Assembly (NCBI RefSeq): GCF_002260525.1
Contig: NZ_MRYI01000001.1
Span: 682,001-746,000, forward strand
DNA: 64,000 nt
From: Hahella sp. CCB-MM4
Lineage (GTDB): Bacteria > Pseudomonadota > Gammaproteobacteria > Pseudomonadales > Oleiphilaceae
Direction: 5' to 3'
Shown one piece after another: positions 47,038-55,567 of the stretch; position 1 is the first letter of the stretch, and each line of letters starts with the position of its first letter. The position numbers were made by a program, and so were the translations under genes. The notes beneath the pieces are model-generated. The model saw nothing but the letters and a program-made list of their open reading frames with translations, was not told the DNA's origin and did not search any database.

Positions 47038-48057
47038 CTAATAGTCATCCCACCGCAACACCCGATTGCTGGTACGGGTCCACTCTGGGATATCACCACC
47101 TTCTGACAAGGACTTCAGACGGTGGTAGACAAGACGTCCCATTTCCGTGAAATCTATGATTACGTATGCGTGCAGGTACTGTTTCTGCAACAGCGACATC
47201 TGGTCTTCAGTCGGAGTACCGATACCCACAATAATCGTTTTCTCCTTGGATTCAAGAAACAGCTGTCTGGCTGGACTGATCACATCCATATAAAGCTCAG
47301 GGTTTGTAACCGGCCAGGCACCGACGGAGACGAACACATCAATTTCGGCACGGTAGATGGCTTCCCACATCTGTTGCAGTGATGTTTCGTAGTTATCCCA
47401 GTTATACCAGGGACATCGAACGGGTTCCTTCCAGCCATTCTGGCCATCCAGCTTCTGGTCCCGGTCCAGATTCTCATTTCCACTCAATTCCCTGCGTACG
47501 CCGAGAATTCTTTTATTCAGATTAGGATCAAAAACAGCACCGCTCATCAAGCAGATATTTCCACCTTCAGGTTGATAACGCTGCGCCTCGCGTGCCAGAG
47601 CACGTCCGAACTCCAGATTATCAGGCCCTATATAGCCTTTGCGCAGGTACTGATGCTCCAGATCAAGATCAGAGTCAAATGTGACCACGGGAATATTTTT
47701 ATCATATGCCTCACGCAGGGAGTTTTGCGCCAGATACTCTGAATTGGTTACGGATACGGCAATCCCCTGAATGGGCTTTTCCAGCACCCGGCTGATCACG
47801 CTATCCTGGATTCGGAAGTGGGGATGATCAGGTTCACCGATATGCATACAGGTATCACCATACTTCTCAGCTTCTTCCCTGCAGCCGTTCCAGGCATTGA
47901 TAAAATTGATATCGTTGATGTTTTTCCCGGCGATGACGAACACTTTACCTTCCGCACTCACTTCTGAACTCATGCTGATGAGTCCCATTATCGCTATTAA
48001 AAAAGTGAGATGGCTAAAACCTCTGGAAGTTACCCTAAGTCCTTTCATGGTATTCAC
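47038..48057 (-). CDS. Periplasmic binding protein (type 4, ribose-binding-like), orphan
   Basis: A 339-residue exported protein with a signal peptide (cleaved near SSEVSA) and the two-lobed sugar-binding fold of the RbsB/LuxP group (KVFVIAGKNINDINF, IPVVTFDSDLD, DVFVSVGAWPV). Related proteins bind sugars or act as the sensing component of two-component systems. No permease or ATPase gene neighbours it; it is divergent from oppA and converges on pepQ. It may work with a remote transporter or sensor kinase. Confidence 0.82.
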   Translation of the reverse strand: MNTMKGLRVTSRGFSHLTFLIAIMGLISMSSEVSAEGKVFVIAGKNINDINFINAWNGCREEAEKYGDTCMHIGEPDHPHFRIQDSVISRVLEKPIQGIAVSVTNSEYLAQNSLREAYDKNIPVVTFDSDLDLEHQYLRKGYIGPDNLEFGRALAREAQRYQPEGGNICLMSGAVFDPNLNKRILGVRRELSGNENLDRDQKLDGQNGWKEPVRCPWYNWDNYETSLQQMWEAIYRAEIDVFVSVGAWPVTNPELYMDVISPARQLFLESKEKTIIVGIGTPTEDQMSLLQKQYLHAYVIIDFTEMGRLVYHRLKSLSEGGDIPEWTRTSNRVLRWDDY

Positions 48058-48405
48058 CCAACCGAATTTTCCGGGGTTTGTTGATGCTTCATCTGATATT
48101 CACATCTGATTATCTTATAACCTATTACGCCTTCATGCCCCAATTTGACTCCTGTTTGCCCTAAAAAGAAACGGCTCAATTCAAAAACTCAATACCTCTA
48201 TTCACCATTTCGATTGACCAAATTTACACCACTCTCCAAACTCAATCGCCATTCATCGGTGGATGAGCGTGGCCACCGGATGACAATATCAGTGAGGGTG
48301 ACACCTGAAATTTCAGGCACAGCCGCCACTTCCAATAAAAGCAAAAACGTTAGCGAAAATAACAATACCGCTGCGAAGGACATTAACCTATAAAGGGGAT
48401 TTCCT
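48058..48405. other. Divergent intergenic region upstream of oppA
   Basis: About 350 bases, holding the promoters of the binding protein and opp operon. A short frame at 48145-48393 is unsupported. Confidence 0.45.
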
Positions 48406-49995
48406 ATGATTTTGAACCGACTAGGTAGATTTTTAACCGCCACGACACTCAGTTTTTCCCTCCTCACATCCACTGCGGTGCTCGCCGACACCACTATCCG
48501 TATAGGCAACCAGGGTGAACCCTCCTCCCTTGATCCTCACTATCTCAGTGGTGACTGGGAAGACCGGATTATCAGCGACATGTTCATGGGCCTGACGACC
48601 GAAGATGCCAAGGGAGATGCCATTCCCGGCGTTGCGGATAGCTGGGACATCAGTCCAGACGGCACCGTGTATACATTCCACCTGCGTGACAGCAAATGGT
48701 CAGACGGACAACCAGTCACGGCTTATGACTTTGAATATGCCATGCGCCGCATCATGAATCCTGAAACTGCGGCGGAATATGCGTCGTTGCTTTACGTGAT
48801 TAAAAACGGCGAAGAGGTCAACACCGGCAAAGCGCCATTGGAGAGTCTCGGAGTTAAAGCTCTGGATGACAAAACTCTGCAAATCACGCTGACAGGCCCT
48901 GCACCTTACCTGTTAAGCCTGCTGACTCACTACACCACTTTCCCGATTCCCAAGCACGTTGTGGAAAAATACGGCAAAGACTGGATCAAAAAAGAACATA
49001 TTGTTTCCAATGGTCCCTATGAGCTGGTTGAGTGGCTTCCCAACACCCACGTCAAACTGACCAAAAACGAAGATTTCTGGGATGTGAAGAAGCTCAAAAT
49101 CGACAACGTGGTTTATTATCCCCAGGAAGACGGCCCAGCCCTTATCAAACGGATGCGCGCCGGAGAAATCGATGTCCTGTACAAGTTTCCATCCGGTCAG
49201 ATTGACTGGCTGAAAACCAACATGCCCAAGGAGACCCGTGTAGCTCCTTACCAGGGTGTTTACTACTACCCGATCAATACCCAGAAGCCCCAATTCCAGG
49301 ACAAGCGTGTCCGCGAAGCCCTTTCCATGGCCATTGATCGCCACCTGATCATGGACAAAGTTCTGAAAACCGGTGAGATTGCGGCTTACAGTATGGTTCC
49401 TCCCGGCACCAGCAACTATGGCACGCCTTCCTATACCAGCTGGAAAGAGAAGCCGATGGATGAGCGGATTGCTGAAGCCAAGCGTCTGTTGAAAGAAGCG
49501 GGTTATGACGAATCACATCCGTTGAAATTCCAGCTGAAGTACAACACTGACGACAACCACAAGCGTATTGCTATTGCCGTCGCCCAAATGTGGAAAAAAA
49601 TCGGCGTACAGGCAGAACTGTTCAATTCAGAAGTCAAAGTCCACTACGCAGATTTGAAACAGGGGAACTTCGAAGTTGCCCGTGCAGGATGGGTAGCTGA
49701 CTATAACGACCCGCAGAACTTCCTGTTCCTGCTGGAAAGCCGTTCCAAATCCCTTAACTACGGTAACTACGAAAATCCCCAGTATGACAAGCTGATGGAA
49801 GAAGCTTATATCGAGTCCGACCTGAAAAAACGGGCTCAGACCATGAAACAAGCAGAGGCAATTGCCATGGAAGATCTGCCAATCATTCCTATCTACTACT
49901 ATGTTTCCAAAAACCTGGTCGCCAACTACGTTGATGGTTGGCAGGATGCCGTCAACGACAAGCATCGGACCCGTTGGTTGAGCCTCAACAAGTAG
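48406..49995 (+). CDS. oppA: Oligopeptide ABC transporter substrate-binding protein
   Basis: A 529-residue exported protein of the SBP type 5 family: signal peptide to VLA (residues 1-27), then TIRIGNQGEPSSLDPHYLSG, WSDGQPVTAYDFEYAMRRI and a late MEDLPIIPIYYYVSKNLV. The length and motifs match OppA/MppA. It binds peptides in the periplasm for OppBCDF. An intergenic hairpin-terminator after its stop codon probably lets it be made in excess over the permease. Start ATG follows a purine-rich AAGGGGA. Confidence 0.94.
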   Translation: MILNRLGRFLTATTLSFSLLTSTAVLADTTIRIGNQGEPSSLDPHYLSGDWEDRIISDMFMGLTTEDAKGDAIPGVADSWDISPDGTVYTFHLRDSKWSDGQPVTAYDFEYAMRRIMNPETAAEYASLLYVIKNGEEVNTGKAPLESLGVKALDDKTLQITLTGPAPYLLSLLTHYTTFPIPKHVVEKYGKDWIKKEHIVSNGPYELVEWLPNTHVKLTKNEDFWDVKKLKIDNVVYYPQEDGPALIKRMRAGEIDVLYKFPSGQIDWLKTNMPKETRVAPYQGVYYYPINTQKPQFQDKRVREALSMAIDRHLIMDKVLKTGEIAAYSMVPPGTSNYGTPSYTSWKEKPMDERIAEAKRLLKEAGYDESHPLKFQLKYNTDDNHKRIAIAVAQMWKKIGVQAELFNSEVKVHYADLKQGNFEVARAGWVADYNDPQNFLFLLESRSKSLNYGNYENPQYDKLMEEAYIESDLKKRAQTMKQAEAIAMEDLPIIPIYYYVSKNLVANYVDGWQDAVNDKHRTRWLSLNK

Positions 49996-50011
49996 TTGCT
50001 TAAGTGAAATG

Positions 50012-50044
50012 GCCCCGTTATCCGACAGGATACGGGGCTGTTTT
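50012..50044 (+). terminator. Attenuating terminator between oppA and oppB
   Basis: GCCCCGTTATCC (50012-50023, one bulged T) pairs with GGATACGGGGC (50028-50038), followed by TGTTTT. It is followed by the rest of the operon, so readthrough is expected. Confidence 0.8.
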
Positions 50045-50111
50045 GCTCTTCCATGGCTGCTAACAGCACAGACTTTCACATTCACCGTTTTCCAATCTGA
50101 CGGATGCGACC

Positions 50112-51038
50112 ATGTGGCATTATTTTTTTCGTCGGTTGCTCACCGCAATTCCGACATTATTGATCGTTATCACCATTGCATTTTTCATGATGCGTATAGC
50201 ACCGGGAGGTCCCTGGGACCAGGAACGGGCGCTGCCGCCTGAGATCGAAGCCAATATTCTGAAGGCTTACGACATGGATAAACCTTTGGTGCAGCAATAC
50301 TTTCTTTACCTCGGCAAGGTATTGACCGGGGATTTTGGCCCTTCATTCAAATTCAAGGATTTCAGTGTCAACGACCTTCTGCTGAACGGCTTTCCAGCCA
50401 GTCTGCAAATTGGCGGGATTGCCATTTTACTGGCATTAGTCGTCGGGACATTATTGGGCTCAATGGCTGCACTGCGAAAAAACAGTGCGACAGACTATTC
50501 GGTAATGACGGTAGCGATGACCGGCATTGCTATTCCCAACTTCGTCATGGCACCAATTCTGACACTCATTCTGGGCGTATATCTGTCCTGGTTGCCCGTG
50601 GCAGGTTGGGGGGACGGAGAATTTAAATACAAGATTCTGCCGATACTTTCCCTGGCCCTGCCTCAAGTCGCTTATATCGCAAGATTAACGCGAGGCAGCA
50701 TGATTGAAGTTCTTCACTCCAACTACATTCGAACCGCCCGCGCCAAAGGTCTGCGCGAGCACTTGGTACTGCTGCGCCATGCTCTGAAAGGGGCAATGCT
50801 GCCGGTCGTATCTTACCTTGGTCCCGCTACGGCAGCGGTGATCACCGGTTCAGTAGTGATTGAAACCATTTTTGATATTCCCGGCGTTGGTCGTTACTTC
50901 GTCCAGGGTGCCCTCAACAGGGATTACCCGCTGGTGATGGGGACCGTCATTTTCTACGGCATGTTGATCATTATGCTCAACCTGCTGGTGGACGTGATTT
51001 ACGGACTGCTGGACCCCAAAGTCAGACTGCAGGACTAA
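50112..51038 (+). CDS. oppB: Oligopeptide ABC transporter permease OppB
   Basis: A 308-residue permease with six membrane segments, the N-terminal family start MWHYFFRRLLTAIPTLLIV (key WHYFFRRLLTAIP) and the cytoplasmic EAA motif in the loop before the fifth segment (RTARAKGLREH). Pairs with OppC to form the peptide channel. About 115 bases after oppA, past the hairpin. Confidence 0.95.
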   Translation: MWHYFFRRLLTAIPTLLIVITIAFFMMRIAPGGPWDQERALPPEIEANILKAYDMDKPLVQQYFLYLGKVLTGDFGPSFKFKDFSVNDLLLNGFPASLQIGGIAILLALVVGTLLGSMAALRKNSATDYSVMTVAMTGIAIPNFVMAPILTLILGVYLSWLPVAGWGDGEFKYKILPILSLALPQVAYIARLTRGSMIEVLHSNYIRTARAKGLREHLVLLRHALKGAMLPVVSYLGPATAAVITGSVVIETIFDIPGVGRYFVQGALNRDYPLVMGTVIFYGMLIIMLNLLVDVIYGLLDPKVRLQD

Positions 51039-51057
51039 CCGGGAAAAGGATCAACCT

Positions 51058-51975
51058 ATGATAAAAACAGACAGACTTAAAGCTGTGATACCCGTACTCG
51101 ACACGTCAGAACCTGAGAGGGAAATCAAGGGACGCAGCCTGTGGCAGGATGCCTGGAGACGCCTCCTGCAAAACAAAGCCGCCGTGGTTTCGATGGTTCT
51201 ACTGGGAATCATTGCCCTGATGGCTATCTTTGCTCCCTGGCTGAGCCCCTATCCCTATGACGAGATCTATTGGGACTACATTCAATCACCTCCCAACTGG
51301 GACACTGCCCATTGGTTCGGCACAGACAGCAACGGTCGTGACCTATTTATCCGCGTACTTTACGGTGCACGGGTCTCTCTTATGGTCGGCTTTCTGGCGA
51401 CCGGCGTCAGCCTGATCATTGGTGTGACTTACGGCGCGATTGCGGGTTACTTTGGTGGCCGGATAGATAACCTGATGATGCGTTTTGTCGACATCATGTA
51501 TTCCCTGCCGTTCATGTTCTTCGTCATCCTGCTGATGGTGGTATTCGGACGGAATATTTTCCTCATTTTCATTGCCCTGGGCGCAGTGGAGTGGCTGACC
51601 ATGGCGCGAATCGTACGTGGCCAGACCCTGTCGGTAAAGCGTAAGGAATATGTGGAGGCCGCTCATGCCGGAGGCGTCAGCAATTTCAAAATCATTATGC
51701 GTCACATTATTCCCAATGTACTGGGACCGGTAATTGTCTATGTCACGTTGACAGTTCCCCAGGTCATTCTGACCGAGAGCTTCCTGTCGTTCCTTGGCCT
51801 TGGTGTACAGGAGCCCCTGACCAGTTGGGGCGTATTGATTTCAGAAGGCGCTAAATTGATGGAGGTTGCCCCCTGGCTGCTGGTTTATCCGGCCATCTTC
51901 CTGGCGGTAACCCTGTTCTGTTTCAACTTTATCGGCGATGGGCTGCGCGATGCCCTCGACCCCAAGGATCGATAA
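51058..51975 (+). CDS. oppC: Oligopeptide ABC transporter permease OppC
   Basis: A 305-residue permease with an N-terminal cytoplasmic extension, six membrane segments, GTDSNGRDLFIRVLYGARVS and the EAA-loop (EYVEAAHAGGVSNFKIIMRH is the region, key EYVEAAHAGG). 19 bases after oppB. Forms the channel with OppB. Confidence 0.95.
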   Translation: MIKTDRLKAVIPVLDTSEPEREIKGRSLWQDAWRRLLQNKAAVVSMVLLGIIALMAIFAPWLSPYPYDEIYWDYIQSPPNWDTAHWFGTDSNGRDLFIRVLYGARVSLMVGFLATGVSLIIGVTYGAIAGYFGGRIDNLMMRFVDIMYSLPFMFFVILLMVVFGRNIFLIFIALGAVEWLTMARIVRGQTLSVKRKEYVEAAHAGGVSNFKIIMRHIIPNVLGPVIVYVTLTVPQVILTESFLSFLGLGVQEPLTSWGVLISEGAKLMEVAPWLLVYPAIFLAVTLFCFNFIGDGLRDALDPKDR

Positions 51976-51985
51976 GGAGCGCCGT

Positions 51986-52996
51986 ATGACCAAACCATTA
52001 CTTGATGTCAGTCATCTGACGACAACCTTTAAAACACCTGACGGTCTGGTGAATGCTGTCAACGATGTGAGTTTTCAGCTTTATCCGGGTGAGAGCCTCG
52101 GTATCGTGGGGGAATCCGGTTCAGGCAAAACCCAGGTTTTCATGTCCCTGATGGGGCTTCTGGCAGACAACGGCAAAACCGAAGGTAGTGCCCGTTTCCA
52201 GGAACAAGAACTACTGGGACAGCCAATCCAGAAACTGAACAGCCTGCGTGGGAATCAGATTTCACTGATTTTCCAGGATCCGATGACCTCACTGAATCCT
52301 TATCTGAAAGTCTCACGTCAGTTGACGGAAGTGCTGATGGAGCATAAAGGACTCTCAAAAAACGAAGCCCGCAAGCGGAGCCTGGATATGCTGGCCAAGG
52401 TCGGTATCCCTGAGCCGGAAAAGCGCTTTGATATGTATCCACATGAATTTTCCGGTGGTATGCGGCAAAGGGTCATGATCGCCATGGCGCTGCTTTGTCA
52501 GCCCCAACTGCTGATTGCCGATGAACCCACAACAGCATTGGATGTGACGATACAGGCTCAGATCCTGCGGCTCATGGCTGATCTGAAGCAGGAGATGAAC
52601 ACCTCCATTGTCATGATCACTCACGACCTCGGCGTCGTGGCGGGTCTTTGCGACCGGGTGCTGGTAATGTACGGCGGACGAATCGTGGAGGCCGGTCCGG
52701 TCAGGGAGATTTTTTACGCGCCCAAACATCCTTATACCAGAGGACTGCTGGCATCCATGCCCCGCCTCGACGAGCAGGGTGAATCTCATCTCAACTCCAT
52801 ACCGGGACAACCACCCAACCTGCAACACCTGCCTAAGGGATGTGCATTCCATCCGCGTTGTCCAAAGGCAGAAGAACGTTGCCGGACTGCGGCCCCTCCG
52901 CTACGCCGGGTAGCCAATGAACAGCTTAGCGCCTGCATTCTGGAGACTCCTTATGCTGAAGGCGCTGGTACCGGTATGACGGAGACGATGATATGA
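51986..52996 (+). CDS. oppD: Oligopeptide ABC transporter ATP-binding protein OppD
   Basis: A 336-residue ATPase: Walker A GESGSGKTQ, signature FSGGMRQRVMIAMAL, Walker B LIADEPTTALD, and the C-terminal oligopeptide-binding-domain Cys cluster (CAFHPRCPKAEERC). The ATG at 51986 follows AAGGAG; an in-frame ATG at 51938 lies inside oppC. Ends with a four-base overlap into oppF. Confidence 0.95.
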   Translation: MTKPLLDVSHLTTTFKTPDGLVNAVNDVSFQLYPGESLGIVGESGSGKTQVFMSLMGLLADNGKTEGSARFQEQELLGQPIQKLNSLRGNQISLIFQDPMTSLNPYLKVSRQLTEVLMEHKGLSKNEARKRSLDMLAKVGIPEPEKRFDMYPHEFSGGMRQRVMIAMALLCQPQLLIADEPTTALDVTIQAQILRLMADLKQEMNTSIVMITHDLGVVAGLCDRVLVMYGGRIVEAGPVREIFYAPKHPYTRGLLASMPRLDEQGESHLNSIPGQPPNLQHLPKGCAFHPRCPKAEERCRTAAPPLRRVANEQLSACILETPYAEGAGTGMTETMI

Positions 52997-54018
52997 GCAT
53001 GATGCAATCCAATGCGGCACAGCCCGAACAACCGATTCTTTCCGTCAAGGATCTCAAAGTCCATTTTGCTCTGGGTGGCGGCTTTTTCAATCGCACAGTC
53101 CGCCACGTCAAAGCGGTTGACGGCGTCTCATTCGATCTGAAGCCTGGCGAAACCCTCGGCATCGTCGGGGAGTCCGGTTGTGGTAAATCCACTCTGGGGC
53201 GGGCCGTACTACAGTTGATTTCCCCTTCTGATGGGCAAGTTGTCTGGCTGGGGAATGACATTACCGGACTTCCGTCAAAGGACATGCGCGCCCATCGTCA
53301 GAACATGCAGATCATTTTCCAGGATCCGCTCGCCAGCCTGAATCCCAGGCGTACTATCGGCGATATCATCGCGGAGCCTTTGCTTACCTTCCATCCGGAG
53401 TTGAACAAAGCGCAACGGAAGAAGAAGGTCCAGCAGATGATGGAGAAAGTGGGCCTGCTGCCACAGATGATCAACCGTTACCCCCATGAATTTTCCGGCG
53501 GTCAATGCCAGCGTATCGGTATCGCACGGGCCATGATTCTGCAACCGAAACTGATCGTTTGCGACGAACCCGTATCCGCTCTGGATGTCTCGATCCAGGC
53601 CCAGATCATCAATCTGCTGACCGAGCTTCAGAAGGAATTCGGTATGTCATTGCTGTTCATCAGTCATGACCTGTCCGTTGTCCGCCATGTCAGTCATCGG
53701 GTGATGGTTCTGTACCTGGGGAAAATCATGGAGCTTGCAGATAAGGAAGAGATTTATCGCTCTCCAAAACACCCTTATACCCAGGCGCTCATTTCCGCAG
53801 TACCAATTCCTGATCCAGATCTGGAAAAGCACAAGAACAGCATTGTTCTGAAAGGAGATTTGCCGTCACCGATCAACCCGCCGTCCGGCTGTGTATTCCG
53901 GACCCGCTGTCCCTATGCCGAAGAACAATGCCGGGAAACGGTGCCGGTTCTGGAAGGGGTTACCGCCAGCCATCAGGTGGCTTGTGTTAAATGGACGGAA
54001 TTGGGTAGAGGCTCGTAG
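52993..54018 (+). CDS. oppF: Oligopeptide ABC transporter ATP-binding protein OppF
   Basis: A 341-residue ATPase: Walker A GESGCGKST, signature FSGGQCQRIGIARAM, Walker B VCDEPVSALD and a C-terminal Cys cluster (CVFRTRCPYAEEQC) of the oligopeptide-type. Overlaps oppD by four bases (ATGA). Last gene of the operon; a hairpin repeat follows. Confidence 0.95.
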   Translation: MSMMQSNAAQPEQPILSVKDLKVHFALGGGFFNRTVRHVKAVDGVSFDLKPGETLGIVGESGCGKSTLGRAVLQLISPSDGQVVWLGNDITGLPSKDMRAHRQNMQIIFQDPLASLNPRRTIGDIIAEPLLTFHPELNKAQRKKKVQQMMEKVGLLPQMINRYPHEFSGGQCQRIGIARAMILQPKLIVCDEPVSALDVSIQAQIINLLTELQKEFGMSLLFISHDLSVVRHVSHRVMVLYLGKIMELADKEEIYRSPKHPYTQALISAVPIPDPDLEKHKNSIVLKGDLPSPINPPSGCVFRTRCPYAEEQCRETVPVLEGVTASHQVACVKWTELGRGS

Positions 54019-54037
54019 ATCCGGGTAGACACCCTGA

Positions 54038-54057
54038 GGGCGCACTTAGGTGCGCCC
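54038..54057. repeat. GGGCGCAC hairpin repeat, related to the GGGCGGAC element
   Basis: GGGCGCAC (54038-54045), loop TTAG and GTGCGCCC (54050-54057), followed by CTATA as the others are followed by CTACATA. It lies 20 bases after the oppF stop and could also help stop transcription. Confidence 0.8.
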
Positions 54058-54424
54058 CTATACTTTTTCGTGACAAGCTTTTCGTGACAAATCATTCTGT
54101 GGCAATTCCTCTCTTCCCGGGTATCGTCTTACCATTATGGTGAGCCCTTTCGGCACGGTCCTCAATTCCTGAAACACCTTCTTTCTATTTTCGATAGCCT
54201 CTTTTTGATAACCGCTCTTTTTAACTCTTGCTTTTGATAACGGCAATTCTGGATAGCAGCAATTCTTGCCAGCACCAATACCCCACAGCCGCTATCTGGC
54301 CTGAGATCGGGCGTCAGAGCCGGTTTGATATTTTCTTGATATTTACTTGAGAATATCTTGACCCTTGCTGGTTGATAATCCTGAAAAACATCCCTTAACC
54401 ACTTTCAGGATTGATCGGGTCATC
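54058..54424. other. Intergenic region between oppF and lptF
   Basis: About 370 bases with short imperfect repeats: TTTTCGTGACAA twice near 54063-54090, and a pair of 16-bp units around 54239-54270. No gene is supported. It should contain the promoter of the lptF-eptA cluster. Confidence 0.5.
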
Positions 54425-55549
54425 ATGATGTCTACTCTTTCCCGCTACTTCAGCCGTCAGATCCTGCTGATGCTGAGCGCTATGACATTCGTTCTGCTGG
54501 TGACATTCACCAGTACCCGTTTTATCCAGTATTTGTCAGATGCCGCCTTGGGAAAGATATCGGCGGACGTCGTTTTCCCCATCATGGCCTACCGCATGCC
54601 GGGATTCCTCGCCATGATCCTGCCGGTTGCGCTGTTCCTCTCCATTCTCCTGGTTTACGGACGCCTGTACATCGACAACGAAATGGCAGCCCTGCGTGCT
54701 ACCGGTGTCTCCAACTGGCGGCTGATAGGCTATACCGCCTGGTCAACCCTGACAGTCACCGCTGTGGTGGCCCTGTTCAGCCTTTACCTGAATCCGTTGG
54801 GACGACAGCAGACAGAAAGCATTCTCAACGATCAGGCCCAGCGCACGGAGTTTGATTTTGTCGTGCCTGGAAAATTCCACAGCACCGGCAACCACCAGCG
54901 AGTGTTCTATACCGAATCAAAATCCGACAACAATGATGTGCTGGGAAATGTGTTCATTGCAGAGAAAAATGACCAGGGACAGCTATCCGTCCTGGTGGGA
55001 AATCGGGGCAATCTGATCTATACCCCGGAAAACCGGCAACGCTACCTGGTATTGACCAACGGACACCGATATAACGGCGTCCCCGGTCAGAGGGACTACA
55101 ACAACCTGTCATTTGAGCGCTACGGCATCCTCGTGGAGCCACCTGAAATCAGTGATAAGGATACCCTTGATGAAGCCATCCCCACCCTGACACTGTTAAA
55201 AAATAACTCACCGAAAGCCTCAGCCAATCTTCAATGGCGTCTGTCCCTGCCGCTACTGGTACCGGTCGTTGCCCTGCTGGCGATCCCCTTGAGCCGGGTT
55301 GATCCCCGCCAGGGACGATTCGCAAGAATTTTCCCCGCGCTGATGATCTACATCTCATACCTGGGATTACTGATCTATGGTCGAAAGGCCATTGAGCAAC
55401 AGGCTTATCCTGCAGTGATCGGGCTCTGGCCGGTTCACCTGCTTTTCCTCGGGCTGGCAGTGTTGTTGTTTGTCTGGCCGCAGCTTCGCCTGAAACGCGG
55501 ATCACTCTCCACCAATACAGGCTCTTTGCCTTCTCCCCAAGCCACGTGA
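54425..55549 (+). CDS. lptF: LptF-type permease of the lipopolysaccharide export ABC transporter
   Basis: A 374-residue YjgP/YjgQ-family permease: N-terminal LSRYFSRQILLMLSAMTFVLL with the family's RYFSRQ start, TSTRFIQYLSDAALGKI, DNEMAALRATGVSNWRL (the coupling region), a periplasmic beta-jellyroll (about residues 130-260) and three C-terminal membrane segments. It resembles LptF more than LptG. LptFG normally sit together; here no lptG follows and eptA comes 18 bases later, so it is an orphan in a lipid A modification operon. ATG at 54425 and 54428 are both possible starts. Confidence 0.85.
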   Translation: MMSTLSRYFSRQILLMLSAMTFVLLVTFTSTRFIQYLSDAALGKISADVVFPIMAYRMPGFLAMILPVALFLSILLVYGRLYIDNEMAALRATGVSNWRLIGYTAWSTLTVTAVVALFSLYLNPLGRQQTESILNDQAQRTEFDFVVPGKFHSTGNHQRVFYTESKSDNNDVLGNVFIAEKNDQGQLSVLVGNRGNLIYTPENRQRYLVLTNGHRYNGVPGQRDYNNLSFERYGILVEPPEISDKDTLDEAIPTLTLLKNNSPKASANLQWRLSLPLLVPVVALLAIPLSRVDPRQGRFARIFPALMIYISYLGLLIYGRKAIEQQAYPAVIGLWPVHLLFLGLAVLLFVWPQLRLKRGSLSTNTGSLPSPQAT

Positions 55550-55567
55550 ACCTCTTACAGGAAAGCC

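Noticed and set aside
54058-54246. 62-codon minus-strand frame
   Set aside because: It lies over short repeats in a spacer, lacks a ribosome site and has an Arg/Lys-biased composition expected of chance.
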